A stretch of 64,000 bases of DNA from JAHWKI01 sp035513575 (GCA_035513575.1 DATKBW010000121.1:1-64000), one strand, 5' to 3'. Counted from the stretch's first letter, positions 16,922 to 26,215 are shown. Notes: a model not told the origin generated them from the letters alone. A program made the numbers and translations.

Positions 16922-17048
16922 GGTAAACCTGCCGGTTGGGGTTGTCTTCGCCGACCTGTTCCGCGATCTGCTTCAGGTTCCGGACCGGTCCGGCCGCGTT
17001 TCGGGGCCTGCGCTCTCGGCTTCTCGACTCTGGTCCATCCCGGAGCCG

Positions 17049-20000
17049 TCAGAAGCTGGGGCCGAAGACCAGGTACGGGCGCCAGTTCCGGGGGTCGGTG
17101 GGAGCGCGCCCGTCGTCCGGGTCCACGTCCGTGAAGGGAACGGCGAGGCCGCCCCGGACGCGGAGCGGGACCGAGTGCAGGACGCCGAAGTCGAGGGAGA
17201 GCTCGGCGCCCGCGGAGAGGAGCGGGTCGCCGGGCGCGGAGCGGCACCCCGGGAACGGGTCGGCGCACCACGCCTCGCCCGCGTCCGCGAACAGGGTGCC
17301 GGACACGGCGGTCACGGAAAAGCCCAGGATGTCGCCGCGCCAGCCGGACAGGTGGAGCGGGACCCGGTACTCGGCGGAGGCGGTCCAGGCGCGGGTGCCG
17401 GCGCGGTCCCCCTCGTCGTAGCCCCGGACGGGAAGGAAGAGATCCGAGCCGCCGAAGGCGCTCAGCCCCAGGAGGCTCTCCGCCGATCCGTTGACGCCCC
17501 CGATGGCGGTGGGGACCGCCTGCGGCCCGTCGCGGCGGAGCGCCGAGACCCGCCCGGCGACGACGTGGTCGGCGAAGCCCCAGGAGGGGAACCCGAGGTA
17601 ACCGGCGACGCGGCCCTGGATCTGGTCATAGCCATGGGCGAGGTCATTGGCCTCCCACCAGCGGCGAGCACCGACGGAAAGCCAGATGCCGTCCTGGATG
17701 CTGATGGAATAGGGGAAGGACCGCGCGTTCCCCCACCCCGCCCCGATCCGCGCGCCAACGAGGGTGGGCAGCGCCGTGATCCCGAGGTCGGCGAGGATGG
17801 AGTCGCCCTCGGGACCGCCGCGGTCCAGGTCGTACGCCCGGCCCTGGATCTCGGTCCCGCCGTGCAGCCAGCCGGTGCTCCGCCACCGTCGCTGAAGGAA
17901 GAAGGCGTCCAGCGCCGCGCGGTCCTCCCGGTACCAGACGCCCTCGAAGCGTCCCTGGCCCAGCCCCACCTGGCCGACCCCGCTCCAGTCCCTGGCCAGC
18001 GACACGGTCAGCTCGGGGACGCCCAGGCCGCGCCACGTCCACGCGGCGTCGCCGGCGAACCGCCCCGATCCCACGTCGAACGCCGCGCCCGCCTGCCACC
18101 GGTGCCGCTGGAGCACGTCCCAGCCGGCGCTGAAGAGACCGAGGAACCGCAGCTGGTCCGGCCCCGCGGAGGCGGTGGTGTAGGTCGGCAGCCAGAAGTA
18201 CGGGTGGAGCGACGGCCCCGGGGAGTAGCGGACGGTCCCCTCGGGTAAGCGGGACGCCCCGCCTGCGGCCGTCGCGGCCGACGCGGCCGCCTCGGCCGCC
18301 CAGGCCGACGCGGCCGGGGGGGCCGGCAGGAGCCCTTCGGCGTACGCCAACGCGGGCGGGGGTGCCGTCCGCCATTCCTCCGGTCGGAGCGGCAGCCGCT
18401 CGATGCGCCAGCCGTCGGCGTGGTAGGCGGAGAAGTAGATCCACGCCCCGTCCGGCGACACGTCCGGGTCGAATGCGCCACCCACGACGTTGGTCACCCG
18501 GAGCAGCGGCCCGGCCTCCGGTCCGGTGGGCGCTGCGTAGAGATTCGGGATCCCGGAACGGTCGGACCAGAAGAGCACCCACGCGCCGTCCGGAGTCCAC
18601 GCCGGGGCCTGGTCCAGGGCGTCGTCGGCCGTGAGGGGGGTGATGGCGCCGGAGGCCACATCGACCAGGACCACGTCCAGCCTCCCGCCCCGGAACCGTC
18701 CCGCCGCGACCTTCCGCCCGTCCGGCGACCACCGGGGGCCGGCGAAGCCTTCCCCGGCCGCGGCCGGCGCGAGAGCCGCGGTCGCCCCGGTGACCAGGTC
18801 GTACACGACCAGCCGCATGGCCCCGTGGTGGTTCTGGACCGCGACGACCCGTCGCCCGTCCGGCGCCACGTCCGGCTGTTCGAGGCGCGCACCGGTGGTG
18901 AGGCGCTCCTCGCGGCCATCCATCTCGACACGCCAGAGATCGCTGTGCAGGCGGTACGGCCCCTCGAACTCGAGCTGCGCCGTCACGAATCCGGTGCCGT
19001 CCGGAAGCCATGCCGCCGGGCCGAGAATGCTCCCCACCTGGTTGCGGCGGGCCACCGTTCGTGTCTCTCCCGTCGCGAGGTCGACGACCCGCGTGGCCGG
19101 GTCGGAGCGGAAGTCGTCGGCGGAATACGCGACGCGCGCACCCCCGGGCCCCACCCGGGGCGCCACCGCGAACGGGCCGCCCGCGGCGCCCCCGGCGCCG
19201 ACGCCCGTGACCGGCTCCGTGACCGTCAGCCCTTCGGTCGTGAGCCGCTCCAGCGTGGCCCGGGCGTCGCGTTGCGCGTTCTCGCGCCAGGCGTCGTAGA
19301 GCTGATCGAAATCCCGCCCCGTGACCGCCCGCGCCACCGGGTCGAAGAAGAGGAAGGGGGGGAGCTCGGCGCCGGCGGTCTCCCCGACCAGCCGCGCATG
19401 GACTTCCGGGCCCAGCTCCGTCGCGAGCCAACCCATGAAGCTCGCCCCGTAGACGTAGCTGCGCTGCCCACCCGGCCATACAGGGCTCGGCGTCGACACC
19501 TGCCCGAGGTCCGGGATCCGGTCCTCGAGGGCCGCGGTGCGCACCACCATCGCGTGAAAGCTCCCCCGCGTCCGCCCGGCCCCCGTGAGGCGACTCTCAT
19601 AGTGCGTGGCCAGTCCCTCGATGCTCCACGCGGGCGTTCCCAGCACCGGAAACACCGGCCACAGCAGCGGCACCCGCCCGAAGACGGCGCGCAGCGCGCG
19701 CCCCACCGACCCCGTCACGTCCAGATGGAACACGTGCACCAGCTCGTGGGCGACGACCAGCTCCATCCAGTCCCGCGCGTACGCCAGCTCGGGCATGTCC
19801 ACCGGGGGGCGCGCGAAAACCACGACGCGGTTCGACGGGAACGGCGTCGCGTATCCGTTCGTGTAGTCCACGTGGTCCGTCACCACCAGCTCGATCGGCC
19901 CCGCCGGCGCCGCCGCAAGCTCCTCCCGCAGTACCGCGTGCACCCGCTCCGCCACCTCCGCCGCTTCCCGCGCCAGCCCCGCCAGCGCCGGCGTGAACGT

Positions 20001-20237
20001 CACCCGGAAGTGCTCCGTCCGGAACGTCCAGTACTCCTCCTGCGGCGGCGGTCCCTGCGCCCCCGCCGCCCCAGCGCTCATCGAGACCCCCGCCACCACC
20101 ATGAGCAGGCCCCGGCGCCACCGCCACGCGCCCCCGCCCCTCGAGCGGAGCGTGGGGATCCAGCGCGGACGCGGACGCGGACGCGGACTTCCGGACCAAC
20201 GACGGCCGGCGGTGAGGAGGTGCGGCGGGATCGGCAT
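17049..20237 (-). CDS. Peptidase/TolB-propeller/outer-membrane barrel fusion
   Basis: The 1062-residue protein joins three modules. After a signal segment (about 44-61) comes a gluzincin-like peptidase with HELVH at 164-168 and EGLATHYES, where Glu207 is the likely third zinc ligand. Next are PD40/TolB propeller blades (APDGRRV, WSPDGRKV, WTPDGAWV, VSPDGAWI). The C-terminal third is a beta barrel of the Omp85/surface-antigen kind, ending in Phe (VFGPSF), the outer-membrane assembly signal. It should sit in the outer membrane with the peptidase and propeller in the periplasm or outside. The first about 40 residues (Arg-Pro repeats) are doubtful; Met46 is another start. Confidence 0.82.
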   Translation of the reverse strand: MPIPPHLLTAGRRWSGSPRPRPRPRWIPTLRSRGGGAWRWRRGLLMVVAGVSMSAGAAGAQGPPPQEEYWTFRTEHFRVTFTPALAGLAREAAEVAERVHAVLREELAAAPAGPIELVVTDHVDYTNGYATPFPSNRVVVFARPPVDMPELAYARDWMELVVAHELVHVFHLDVTGSVGRALRAVFGRVPLLWPVFPVLGTPAWSIEGLATHYESRLTGAGRTRGSFHAMVVRTAALEDRIPDLGQVSTPSPVWPGGQRSYVYGASFMGWLATELGPEVHARLVGETAGAELPPFLFFDPVARAVTGRDFDQLYDAWRENAQRDARATLERLTTEGLTVTEPVTGVGAGGAAGGPFAVAPRVGPGGARVAYSADDFRSDPATRVVDLATGETRTVARRNQVGSILGPAAWLPDGTGFVTAQLEFEGPYRLHSDLWRVEMDGREERLTTGARLEQPDVAPDGRRVVAVQNHHGAMRLVVYDLVTGATAALAPAAAGEGFAGPRWSPDGRKVAAGRFRGGRLDVVLVDVASGAITPLTADDALDQAPAWTPDGAWVLFWSDRSGIPNLYAAPTGPEAGPLLRVTNVVGGAFDPDVSPDGAWIYFSAYHADGWRIERLPLRPEEWRTAPPPALAYAEGLLPAPPAASAWAAEAAASAATAAGGASRLPEGTVRYSPGPSLHPYFWLPTYTTASAGPDQLRFLGLFSAGWDVLQRHRWQAGAAFDVGSGRFAGDAAWTWRGLGVPELTVSLARDWSGVGQVGLGQGRFEGVWYREDRAALDAFFLQRRWRSTGWLHGGTEIQGRAYDLDRGGPEGDSILADLGITALPTLVGARIGAGWGNARSFPYSISIQDGIWLSVGARRWWEANDLAHGYDQIQGRVAGYLGFPSWGFADHVVAGRVSALRRDGPQAVPTAIGGVNGSAESLLGLSAFGGSDLFLPVRGYDEGDRAGTRAWTASAEYRVPLHLSGWRGDILGFSVTAVSGTLFADAGEAWCADPFPGCRSAPGDPLLSAGAELSLDFGVLHSVPLRVRGGLAVPFTDVDPDDGRAPTDPRNWRPYLVFGPSF
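20165..20188. repeat. Four tandem GCGGAC units
   Basis: Four exact 6-bp units encode alternating Arg-Pro in the N-terminal extension of the peptidase/barrel fusion. Simple sequence like this before a signal peptide supports the view that the real start may lie downstream, at 20102. Confidence 0.7.
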
Positions 20238-20367
20238 GGTGGAATAAGGTACGGGATGCGCGTCCGACCCGCACCGTCCCTCCGCGATCGCCCCGTGACG
20301 ACAGAACGGCCCGGAAGCGGGCCGCGGCCCCCGCCGGATCGCCGCCGGATCGCCGCCGCGAGACCCC

Positions 20368-21327
20368 TCACCTCGGCAGCGCCGAATGTAACGGCCACCC
20401 CCCGGTCACCTCGTGCGGCGGCGGCCTCGGCTTGTGTTCGCGGGAATTGTTGCTGCGCGGAGCGAGGCGCGGGGGGCCGTCGTCGACATAGCCGCCCCGG
20501 GTCAGGTCCCAACGGAACCAGCGCAGGTACCGCTCGAGGTAACGGGTCGCGACGCCGCGGAGCGGGCGCAGCCAGTGGCGGAGCGATCGATTGAGCCGGA
20601 TCAACCGTGTGGACCCGGCCTCGTCGAGGCCGCTCCACGTCACGCGGGGCGACGTCCCGGCATGGGTGTGCGGGAGGCGCAGGAGGTACTCCCCCGTGAC
20701 GATCTCCCGGGCCCCTCCGAGCTCTCGGACGATGAGCGCCTCGAGCCACGCGAGGCCGGTGATGCCCGCCTCGGAGACCCAGGCGCCCGTCGCGCTGTCG
20801 CGCTCCCAGGCCAGCGCGACCTGGACGGTAAGCTCCCGTGGCACGTGGCTCAGATAGCGGTACCCGCGCCGGCGCGGCGGTCGGATCGTGGGGCGCTGCC
20901 CCTTGTCACTGTAGGCAAGCCAGGTCCGCGCCAGATGGACCCGGCCGGCCAGCGCGGGGCCATCACGGCGGCGCCATTCCGCGAGGAGGCGATGTCGCCA
21001 CCGGAAGGCCGTCGACGGCGCGACGCCGAGGCGCTCCGCCGAACTCCGGACGGAATCCCGCTGGTCAATGGACGTGAGAAACGATGGCCATCGGTCCAGC
21101 CGCTTCAGGTAGCGCACGGCCGTGCCGGTGAACGTGCTGAAGGTCCGGCCGCAGGCGCCGCACCGATAACGACGACGACCCGCGAACCCGCCCCACGACC
21201 GCGTCCGGCCGCTGCCGCAGCGGGGACAGAGGTCCCCACGACAGATCTCGACCCGGTGCCGCTCTGCCGTGCTGCGGCAGACGGGCTCGGCGGCGGGGGG
21301 TGGGTCGGTATTCGTGGGCGCTCGCAT
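20368..21327 (-). CDS. Degenerate IS1595-like zinc-ribbon transposase homologue
   Basis: The 319-residue protein has an N-terminal zinc ribbon (CPRCGSGRT, Cys34 and Cys37; CGACG, Cys56 and Cys59), then a helix-turn-helix (VRSSAERLGVAPSTAFRWRH), as in IS1595 transposases. The DDE-like region still aligns (SDKGQRPTIRPPRRRG and later RGVATRYLERYLRW). However, the first catalytic Asp is Ala133 (VHLARTW where VEADETF is expected), and the second reads VTGEY rather than TDG. Transposition by this copy is therefore unlikely. The last about 28 residues come from reading through a dispersed repeat. I start at the ATG at 21327, after the other repeat. Confidence 0.72.
   Translation of the reverse strand: MRAPTNTDPPPAAEPVCRSTAERHRVEICRGDLCPRCGSGRTRSWGGFAGRRRYRCGACGRTFSTFTGTAVRYLKRLDRWPSFLTSIDQRDSVRSSAERLGVAPSTAFRWRHRLLAEWRRRDGPALAGRVHLARTWLAYSDKGQRPTIRPPRRRGYRYLSHVPRELTVQVALAWERDSATGAWVSEAGITGLAWLEALIVRELGGAREIVTGEYLLRLPHTHAGTSPRVTWSGLDEAGSTRLIRLNRSLRHWLRPLRGVATRYLERYLRWFRWDLTRGGYVDDGPPRLAPRSNNSREHKPRPPPHEVTGGWPLHSALPR
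20424..20453 (+). repeat. Dispersed repeat copy B
   Basis: This copy matches the repeat unit in all but a few positions (A to C and C to G in the outer half). The core TTCGCGGGAATTGTTGC is intact. It forms the left end of the IS-like element and encodes the transposase homologue's SNNSREHKP stretch. Confidence 0.8.
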
Positions 21328-21388
21328 GCCCGCTGAATGCACCGCCGCGTGGGGCACCGGAATAGCGGGATGGGCCACGACCCCCCCC

Positions 21389-21418
21389 GCAACACTTTCC
21401 GCGAACAGAATGCGAGCG
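21389..21418 (-). repeat. Dispersed repeat copy C
   Basis: Twenty-seven of 30 bases match the consensus; changes fall in the core. It lies 62 bp upstream of the transposase homologue's start, inverted with respect to copy B. Confidence 0.8.
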
Positions 21419-21565
21419 CGTCGGTCGGAGCTTGTCGGGAGAGAGGCCGTTACAAACGACGCCATTTCGAACGGCCGGCTTCGGGCGGCCGGCCGAACCG
21501 CGGCCTCGAGGGGGCGGCGTCGGGGAGCGGGTGGAGGGGGCGCCCGACGCCGGCTCAACCAAGCC

Positions 21566-23734
21566 TCAGCGCCCCTCCCCTTGCACGTACTCCTGCAGCC
21601 ATGCGGCGATGCCGCGGACGTGGGCGTCGGCGATGCGGCGCTGGACGGACGGCGCGCGGAGGGCTGCCTCCTGTTCGGGGATCATCATGAACATGATCTC
21701 CGTCAGGATCGCTGGGGCCCAGGTGAAGCGTGCCTGGTGGAGATCGGCGCGGCCGACGCCGAGGTCGCGCAGCCCCAGGGTGGCGAGGAGCTCGCGGTGG
21801 ACCGCCCAGGCGAGCGAGGCCGCGCGGGGGTGGTTGTAGTACACGCTCGTCCCGTTGTTCTCCCACGGGTTGACGCCGTCGGGGAAGGCGTTGTTGTGGA
21901 CGGAGACCCAGAGATCCACGTCCCGGGACCGGGCAAGGGTGGTCCGCTCGACCAGGGTGAGGGTGGTGTCGGTCATCCGGGTGAGGACGACCCGGGCGCC
22001 GCGGGCCTCCAGCGCGTCCTTCATGGCCAGCGAGATGGCGAGGTTCGCGTCGGCCTCGGTGTAGCCGGTGGGTCCCATGGTGAAGCGGTCGGCGCCGCCG
22101 TGGCCGGCGTCCACGCCGACCGTCAGACCCCGGAGAGGCCGCCCGGGGTCGATGGCCGGGGGGCGACGGATGCGAAGCACGAGGTCGTCGCCGTCGGCCC
22201 AGAACGTTTCGTACCCCCAGGGCGCCCGCGCGGTGTGGACGGTGAGGACGAAGCGCTCGCTGGTGGGCTGGTCCCACTCGGCGCGCACGATGTAGGGGTC
22301 GGTACGGCCGTGCTGGAGGAAGTTCACACGGCTGAGGGCGCCGTAGACCACCAGGCGGAGCGCCCCGAGGGACTCCTCGATCTGGTAGGGCAGCCGCCGG
22401 TCGAGGGCGACATGGACGTCGATATAGCGCGGCTGCGGGTCCATCCGGACGGTGGCGACGCGGGAGGACGGCGGCGGCGTGCCCTCGGGGAGGAGTCGGA
22501 TGTCGCCCGCGGGGGACCACACGTCGAGGTCGTCCGCGAGGCGAGCCCGGAAGACGCCGTTACGCTCCCCGGTGAGAGTGAGCTCGGTGCCGTTGACCCA
22601 GGTGTAGTCGTAGGGGCCGCCGCCGGGGCCGGGTCGGGCGATGATGGCGCCATCGCCGTTCTCCTCCGGGGGATCCGGGTCCTCGCCGACGCCGACGCGT
22701 GGCCGGTCGGGGTCCATGAGGAGCAGATTGAGCGGGAGCGCCTGGCGCAGTGTCCGGCCGCCGTGGGCCAGCTCGAGGATGGCCCCCGCTCCCGGATGCC
22801 CGCCAGCAGGGTCGGCGACGCGCCCCGGCGCGGGGAGCTCCCCCGGCCGGGGCGCGACGGGCTCGCCGAGCGGAGGCGCGGCCTCCTCGCCCACGGGGCG
22901 TGGCGCGCGCTGCTCGGCGAGGTCTGCGGGCGGGGGCGGCAGTGTCGCGGTGTCCGCGGGGGCCATCGCCCGCCGTGATCCGCCCAGCCCGGGCCAGGCG
23001 ACGATGGTGTCCGGGCTCACGATGGGTCGCGCGGCCGCGAAGAAGCCGTGGTACCAGGCGAGCCGGCCGGAGCCGCCCTCGGCCCCCGCGGCGCCGCCCG
23101 GTACGACCTCGAAATCGGTCGCCCCTCCGGTGGTGGTCTGCCGCTCGACGAGGGGGATCACGGTCCCGTCGGTGAGCAGGAGTCTCGCGACGCCGCCAGC
23201 GGTGCCCTGGAACCCCACCTCGATGCGCTCGCCGGGGAGCGCGACCCAGCCGCCCGCAGGATACGGTGAGTTGGGAACGATGAGGAGCGAGTCGCCCGGG
23301 TCCGGGGGCAGTACGGGCAGCCGGACGGGCACCTCGAGGGCGGCCGCGCGGCCCCCGGCCTCCGCGCGGAGCCGGTAGACGCCATCGGACGGGACGGGGA
23401 TGAAGGCGAGGAACCCGCCGTTGGGCTGCACCTCCACGGGCTGGTCGTTGATCCACAGCCGGGCGTCGCCGGTTCCGGTGGAGCCGAAGATGAAGTTGCG
23501 GCCGCGCGTCGCGACCTGCGCCGAGTCGCGGGGATAGCTGACGCGCAGGTCCAGCGGCCCGTCGACCGCGGCGATCGGGGGCAGGTCCGGCGCGGGCTCC
23601 CGGGGCCCGGGTGTACCGGTCGGCACGGCTGTCGGCGTGGCGCACGCCGTCGCCAGGGTCGCGGCCGTCATCAGGGCCGCCAGAAGCGCCGCCGTGGGGC
23701 GGCCAGAGGGAGATCGTCGCGGGACTCTGTTCAT
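21566..23734 (-). CDS. N-acetylmuramoyl-L-alanine amidase, probable lipoprotein
   Basis: The C-terminal ~200 residues are an Amidase_3 domain that cuts the amide between muramic acid and the stem peptide. Zinc ligands and the catalytic Glu are visible: VGVDAGHGG, TGYTEADANL, VSVHNNAFP and ILTEIMFMM. The 722-residue protein starts at ATG 23734 with a signal peptide ending ATACAT, a possible lipobox. The large N-terminal region has beta-rich segments (YPRDSAQVATRGRNF, NGGFLAFIPVPSDGVY) that look like cell-wall-binding or AMIN-like domains, plus a Pro-rich linker. It is a periplasmic murein hydrolase, perhaps in cell division. Confidence 0.88.
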   Translation of the reverse strand: MNRVPRRSPSGRPTAALLAALMTAATLATACATPTAVPTGTPGPREPAPDLPPIAAVDGPLDLRVSYPRDSAQVATRGRNFIFGSTGTGDARLWINDQPVEVQPNGGFLAFIPVPSDGVYRLRAEAGGRAAALEVPVRLPVLPPDPGDSLLIVPNSPYPAGGWVALPGERIEVGFQGTAGGVARLLLTDGTVIPLVERQTTTGGATDFEVVPGGAAGAEGGSGRLAWYHGFFAAARPIVSPDTIVAWPGLGGSRRAMAPADTATLPPPPADLAEQRAPRPVGEEAAPPLGEPVAPRPGELPAPGRVADPAGGHPGAGAILELAHGGRTLRQALPLNLLLMDPDRPRVGVGEDPDPPEENGDGAIIARPGPGGGPYDYTWVNGTELTLTGERNGVFRARLADDLDVWSPAGDIRLLPEGTPPPSSRVATVRMDPQPRYIDVHVALDRRLPYQIEESLGALRLVVYGALSRVNFLQHGRTDPYIVRAEWDQPTSERFVLTVHTARAPWGYETFWADGDDLVLRIRRPPAIDPGRPLRGLTVGVDAGHGGADRFTMGPTGYTEADANLAISLAMKDALEARGARVVLTRMTDTTLTLVERTTLARSRDVDLWVSVHNNAFPDGVNPWENNGTSVYYNHPRAASLAWAVHRELLATLGLRDLGVGRADLHQARFTWAPAILTEIMFMMIPEQEAALRAPSVQRRIADAHVRGIAAWLQEYVQGEGR

Positions 23735-23840
23735 CGGGTCAACTCTTCCGTCGTCGTTCGGCGCAGGTGCGAATGCGCTCCAGCGCACGGCAAAGATCAC
23801 GCCCTGCGGGCCGACTCGCCGACCCGCCCCCCACGCGGCG

Positions 23841-23878
23841 CCCGGTGCCCCGCTCGGGGCCCGGTGCCCCGCTCGGGG
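23841..23878. repeat. Two tandem 19-bp units with internal palindrome
   Basis: CCCGGTGCCCCGCTCGGGG is repeated exactly twice. Each unit contains CCCCG-CT-CGGGG, able to form a small hairpin. It lies in the 239-bp divergent region between the amidase and the symporter genes, where an operator or structured leader is possible. Confidence 0.6.
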
Positions 23879-23973
23879 CTGCGGAGGGGTCTTGCCTGGT
23901 TCGGAAGTTGCTACGGCTGCCGCGATCGAACTCCGCCGGTCCACGGGCCGAGGTCAGGGACACAGGAGACGTC

Positions 23974-25506
23974 ATGTACGTAGCGGACTGGATCGTCCTC
24001 GGGCTCTACATCGTCGTCCTCATCGCGATCGGCGTGTGGGCCAATCGGCGCCAGACGGACACGGAGGCGTATTTCGTCGGCAACCGGAACATGCCCTGGT
24101 GGGCGGCCGGCTTGTCGATCATCGCGACGTCGTTTTCCGCCGCTTCGATCCTCGGCGTTCCCGGCTACGCGTATGCCGAGGACATGTGGTACCTGCAGTA
24201 CCAGCTCGGGGACATCCTGGCGGCGGTGGTCGTCATCGTGCTCTTCATCCCCTTCTTCCACCGCATCCGCGGCCTGACCACGGCGTACGAGTACCTCGAG
24301 GCCCGGTTCGACCTGAAGACCCGTCTGCTCGGGTCTTCGCTCTTCAGCCTGACCGTCCTGCTGCGCGCGGGCACGCTGGTCTACGGCGCGGCGCTGCTCT
24401 TTTCCGCCGTGGTGCCGACGGACCTGATCCCGGGGCTGGACAGCGTGGAGGAGTCCGTGGTGATCTTCGGGCTCATCGCGATCATCTACACGGCCATGGG
24501 CGGGATCTCGGCGGTCATCTGGACCGACGTGATCCAGTTCACGATCATGAGCATCGGGATCATCGCGTCCATGGCGGTGGTCGTGGTAGCCACGCCGGGA
24601 GGGTGGCCGGAGGCGTTCGCGGAAGCCGGTCAGTTCGGCAAGCTGGACATCATCCACATGGAAGAGCCGCTGGGCGGGAGGGGGCTGCTGACCGCCATCT
24701 TCGGGTACGGCCTCCTGGCGCTGTCGCTCTTCGGAACGAATCAGCAGCCGGTGCAGCGGTACATGACCGTGAAGAACCCGCGAGAAGCGCAGCAGGCGCT
24801 GCTGCTCGGCGTCGGTGCGGGATTGATCGGCATCGTGCTCTCGCTGCTCCTCGGCGTGTTCCTCTTCATCTTCTACGAGCACTTTCCGACCCTGCTCCCC
24901 GCGGACTTCACCCCCGACCAGGTGATGCCGCACTTCGTGAACACCCAGGTGCCGCCCATCATCACGGGCTTGCTGGTGGCGGCCGTATTCGCAGCGGCCA
25001 TGTCGAGCCTCGACTCGGCCCTCAACTCCCTGGCCGCCGCGCTGACCGTCGATTTCCTCACCCGCTTCAAGCGGGACGTCTCGGAGACACGGCGGCTGCT
25101 CTTCGCGAAGGCCGTCGTCGTGGTGGCGGGGGTCCTGGGAATCGCCATCGGGATCTACGCCTCCCGCACCGAGGCCCCGCTGATCGACCTGATCCTGACC
25201 TTCATGGGATACTTCGCGGGCGGACTCCTCGGGCTCTTCCTGCTGGGAATGCTGACGCGGCGGGCCAACGGTACGGGGGCCTTCATCGGCGCGATCGTCG
25301 GGACGCTGGTCGTCCTGATGGTGACGGAGAACGACTTCCCGCTTCCGCGTCTCTATGAGACGTTCGGGTTCACTCCCATCCCGTTCATCTGGTCGACCGC
25401 GGTGGGCCTCGGGGTTACCATGGTGGTCGGCTACCTGGTCTCGCTCCCGGGGCACCGCGTCCCTCCCGAGCGCCTCGCGAGCACGACGCTGCGGCCCGTA
25501 GCGTAG
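23974..25506 (+). CDS. Sodium:solute symporter (SSS family)
   Basis: The 510-residue protein has about 13 membrane helices. The SSS pattern is clear: YFVGNRNMPWWAAGLSIIATSFSA near the start, TDVIQFTIM, and AMSSLDSALNSLAAALT, where the Ser/Asp cluster corresponds to the sodium site of the LeuT-like fold. Sodium-driven uptake of a sugar, amino acid or organic acid is expected; the substrate cannot be told from sequence. The ATG has CAGGAG 6 bp upstream, and the next gene follows 28 bp after, probably in one transcript. Confidence 0.9.
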   Translation: MYVADWIVLGLYIVVLIAIGVWANRRQTDTEAYFVGNRNMPWWAAGLSIIATSFSAASILGVPGYAYAEDMWYLQYQLGDILAAVVVIVLFIPFFHRIRGLTTAYEYLEARFDLKTRLLGSSLFSLTVLLRAGTLVYGAALLFSAVVPTDLIPGLDSVEESVVIFGLIAIIYTAMGGISAVIWTDVIQFTIMSIGIIASMAVVVVATPGGWPEAFAEAGQFGKLDIIHMEEPLGGRGLLTAIFGYGLLALSLFGTNQQPVQRYMTVKNPREAQQALLLGVGAGLIGIVLSLLLGVFLFIFYEHFPTLLPADFTPDQVMPHFVNTQVPPIITGLLVAAVFAAAMSSLDSALNSLAAALTVDFLTRFKRDVSETRRLLFAKAVVVVAGVLGIAIGIYASRTEAPLIDLILTFMGYFAGGLLGLFLLGMLTRRANGTGAFIGAIVGTLVVLMVTENDFPLPRLYETFGFTPIPFIWSTAVGLGVTMVVGYLVSLPGHRVPPERLASTTLRPVA

Positions 25507-25534
25507 CGACCGGAAATCTCAACCAGGAGGCAGC

Positions 25535-26215
25535 GTGTTCGGGGACCTTTTTTACCGCCTCGGCCAGGTTCTCGGCGGCCTCGAGAAGGAGGTCCGGGAC
25601 CGGGAGGGTGCCGTTCCGGCGGAGGACGGTCCCGACGAAGCACCCCGGGAGGGCGCCAGCGACAGGTCGGTGGCCACCGCGGCGATCCTCTCCACGGCCG
25701 CCGCGTGGCTCGCCTCGATGCTCCTCCGTCCGAAACCGGTGAGCTGGCCCCGGGTCATCCTCGCGGGTGCCGGCGGCGCGCTCCTGGCCGATCTCGTGGG
25801 TCGCGTGCAGGACGGGGCGCAAACCCCCGGTCGGCTGCCCTACGCCGATGATCCCATGGAGCTGCTCGGTCGGGTCTCCGCCGGCATCGGGGTCGCGGCG
25901 GGGTACGCTTCCATCGTCTACCCGCGCCTCCCCGGCCCGCCGCTCTTCCGGGGTCTCGCGTTCGGCGCGCTGGAGGTCGCGGCCGCGCCCCGCGGCGGGT
26001 TCGCCGGGCTGTCGGCGCAAGCGCCGGGGCTGTGGTATCCGCTGCAGGCGCTGGCGCTGCCGGTGGACGAGGACGCGAGCCCGCTGGCGCTGCTCGCCTT
26101 CGGCCTCGTCCTGGGCATGCTGTACCGGGGCGTCTCGCCCGGCGACGAGGAGTGGGACGAGGAGGAGTGGGACGACGAGGAGGGGGATGACCAGGACCGG
26201 GACGACGAGGAGTGA
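25535..26215 (+). CDS. Membrane protein with long acidic tail
   Basis: The 226-residue protein begins with a soluble acidic part, then hydrophobic Ala/Gly/Leu-rich segments from about 46 to 195, perhaps four helices. It finishes with a run of nearly 25 acidic residues (DEEWDEEEWDDEE and more). The GTG start has a perfect AGGAGG. It is 28 bp after the symporter gene, so cotranscription is likely. No family recognised. The acidic end may lie in the cytoplasm and bind cations or proteins, which is only a guess. Confidence 0.65.
   Translation: MFGDLFYRLGQVLGGLEKEVRDREGAVPAEDGPDEAPREGASDRSVATAAILSTAAAWLASMLLRPKPVSWPRVILAGAGGALLADLVGRVQDGAQTPGRLPYADDPMELLGRVSAGIGVAAGYASIVYPRLPGPPLFRGLAFGALEVAAAPRGGFAGLSAQAPGLWYPLQALALPVDEDASPLALLAFGLVLGMLYRGVSPGDEEWDEEEWDDEEGDDQDRDDEE

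Larger units (their letters stand above)
20424..21418 (-). mobile_element. IS-like element bounded by inverted 30-bp repeats
   Basis: Two copies of the dispersed repeat lie at the ends in inverted orientation, with the CTCGG side facing out and the TTGTTGC side facing in. Between them is the degenerate zinc-ribbon transposase homologue. The length, about 1 kb, is right for an IS. I see no clear target duplication (flanks GGCGGC and CGTCGGTC), so it may be old. Whether the repeats are true terminal repeats is an inference. Confidence 0.5.

Noticed and set aside
20424..21418. Target-site duplication around the IS-like element
   Set aside because: Flanking 8-bp sequences differ on both sides, so no duplication can be claimed.
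23911..25455. A 514-codon minus-strand frame opposite the symporter
   Set aside because: Composition of mainly His, Asp, Arg, Glu, typical of antisense in GC-rich DNA.
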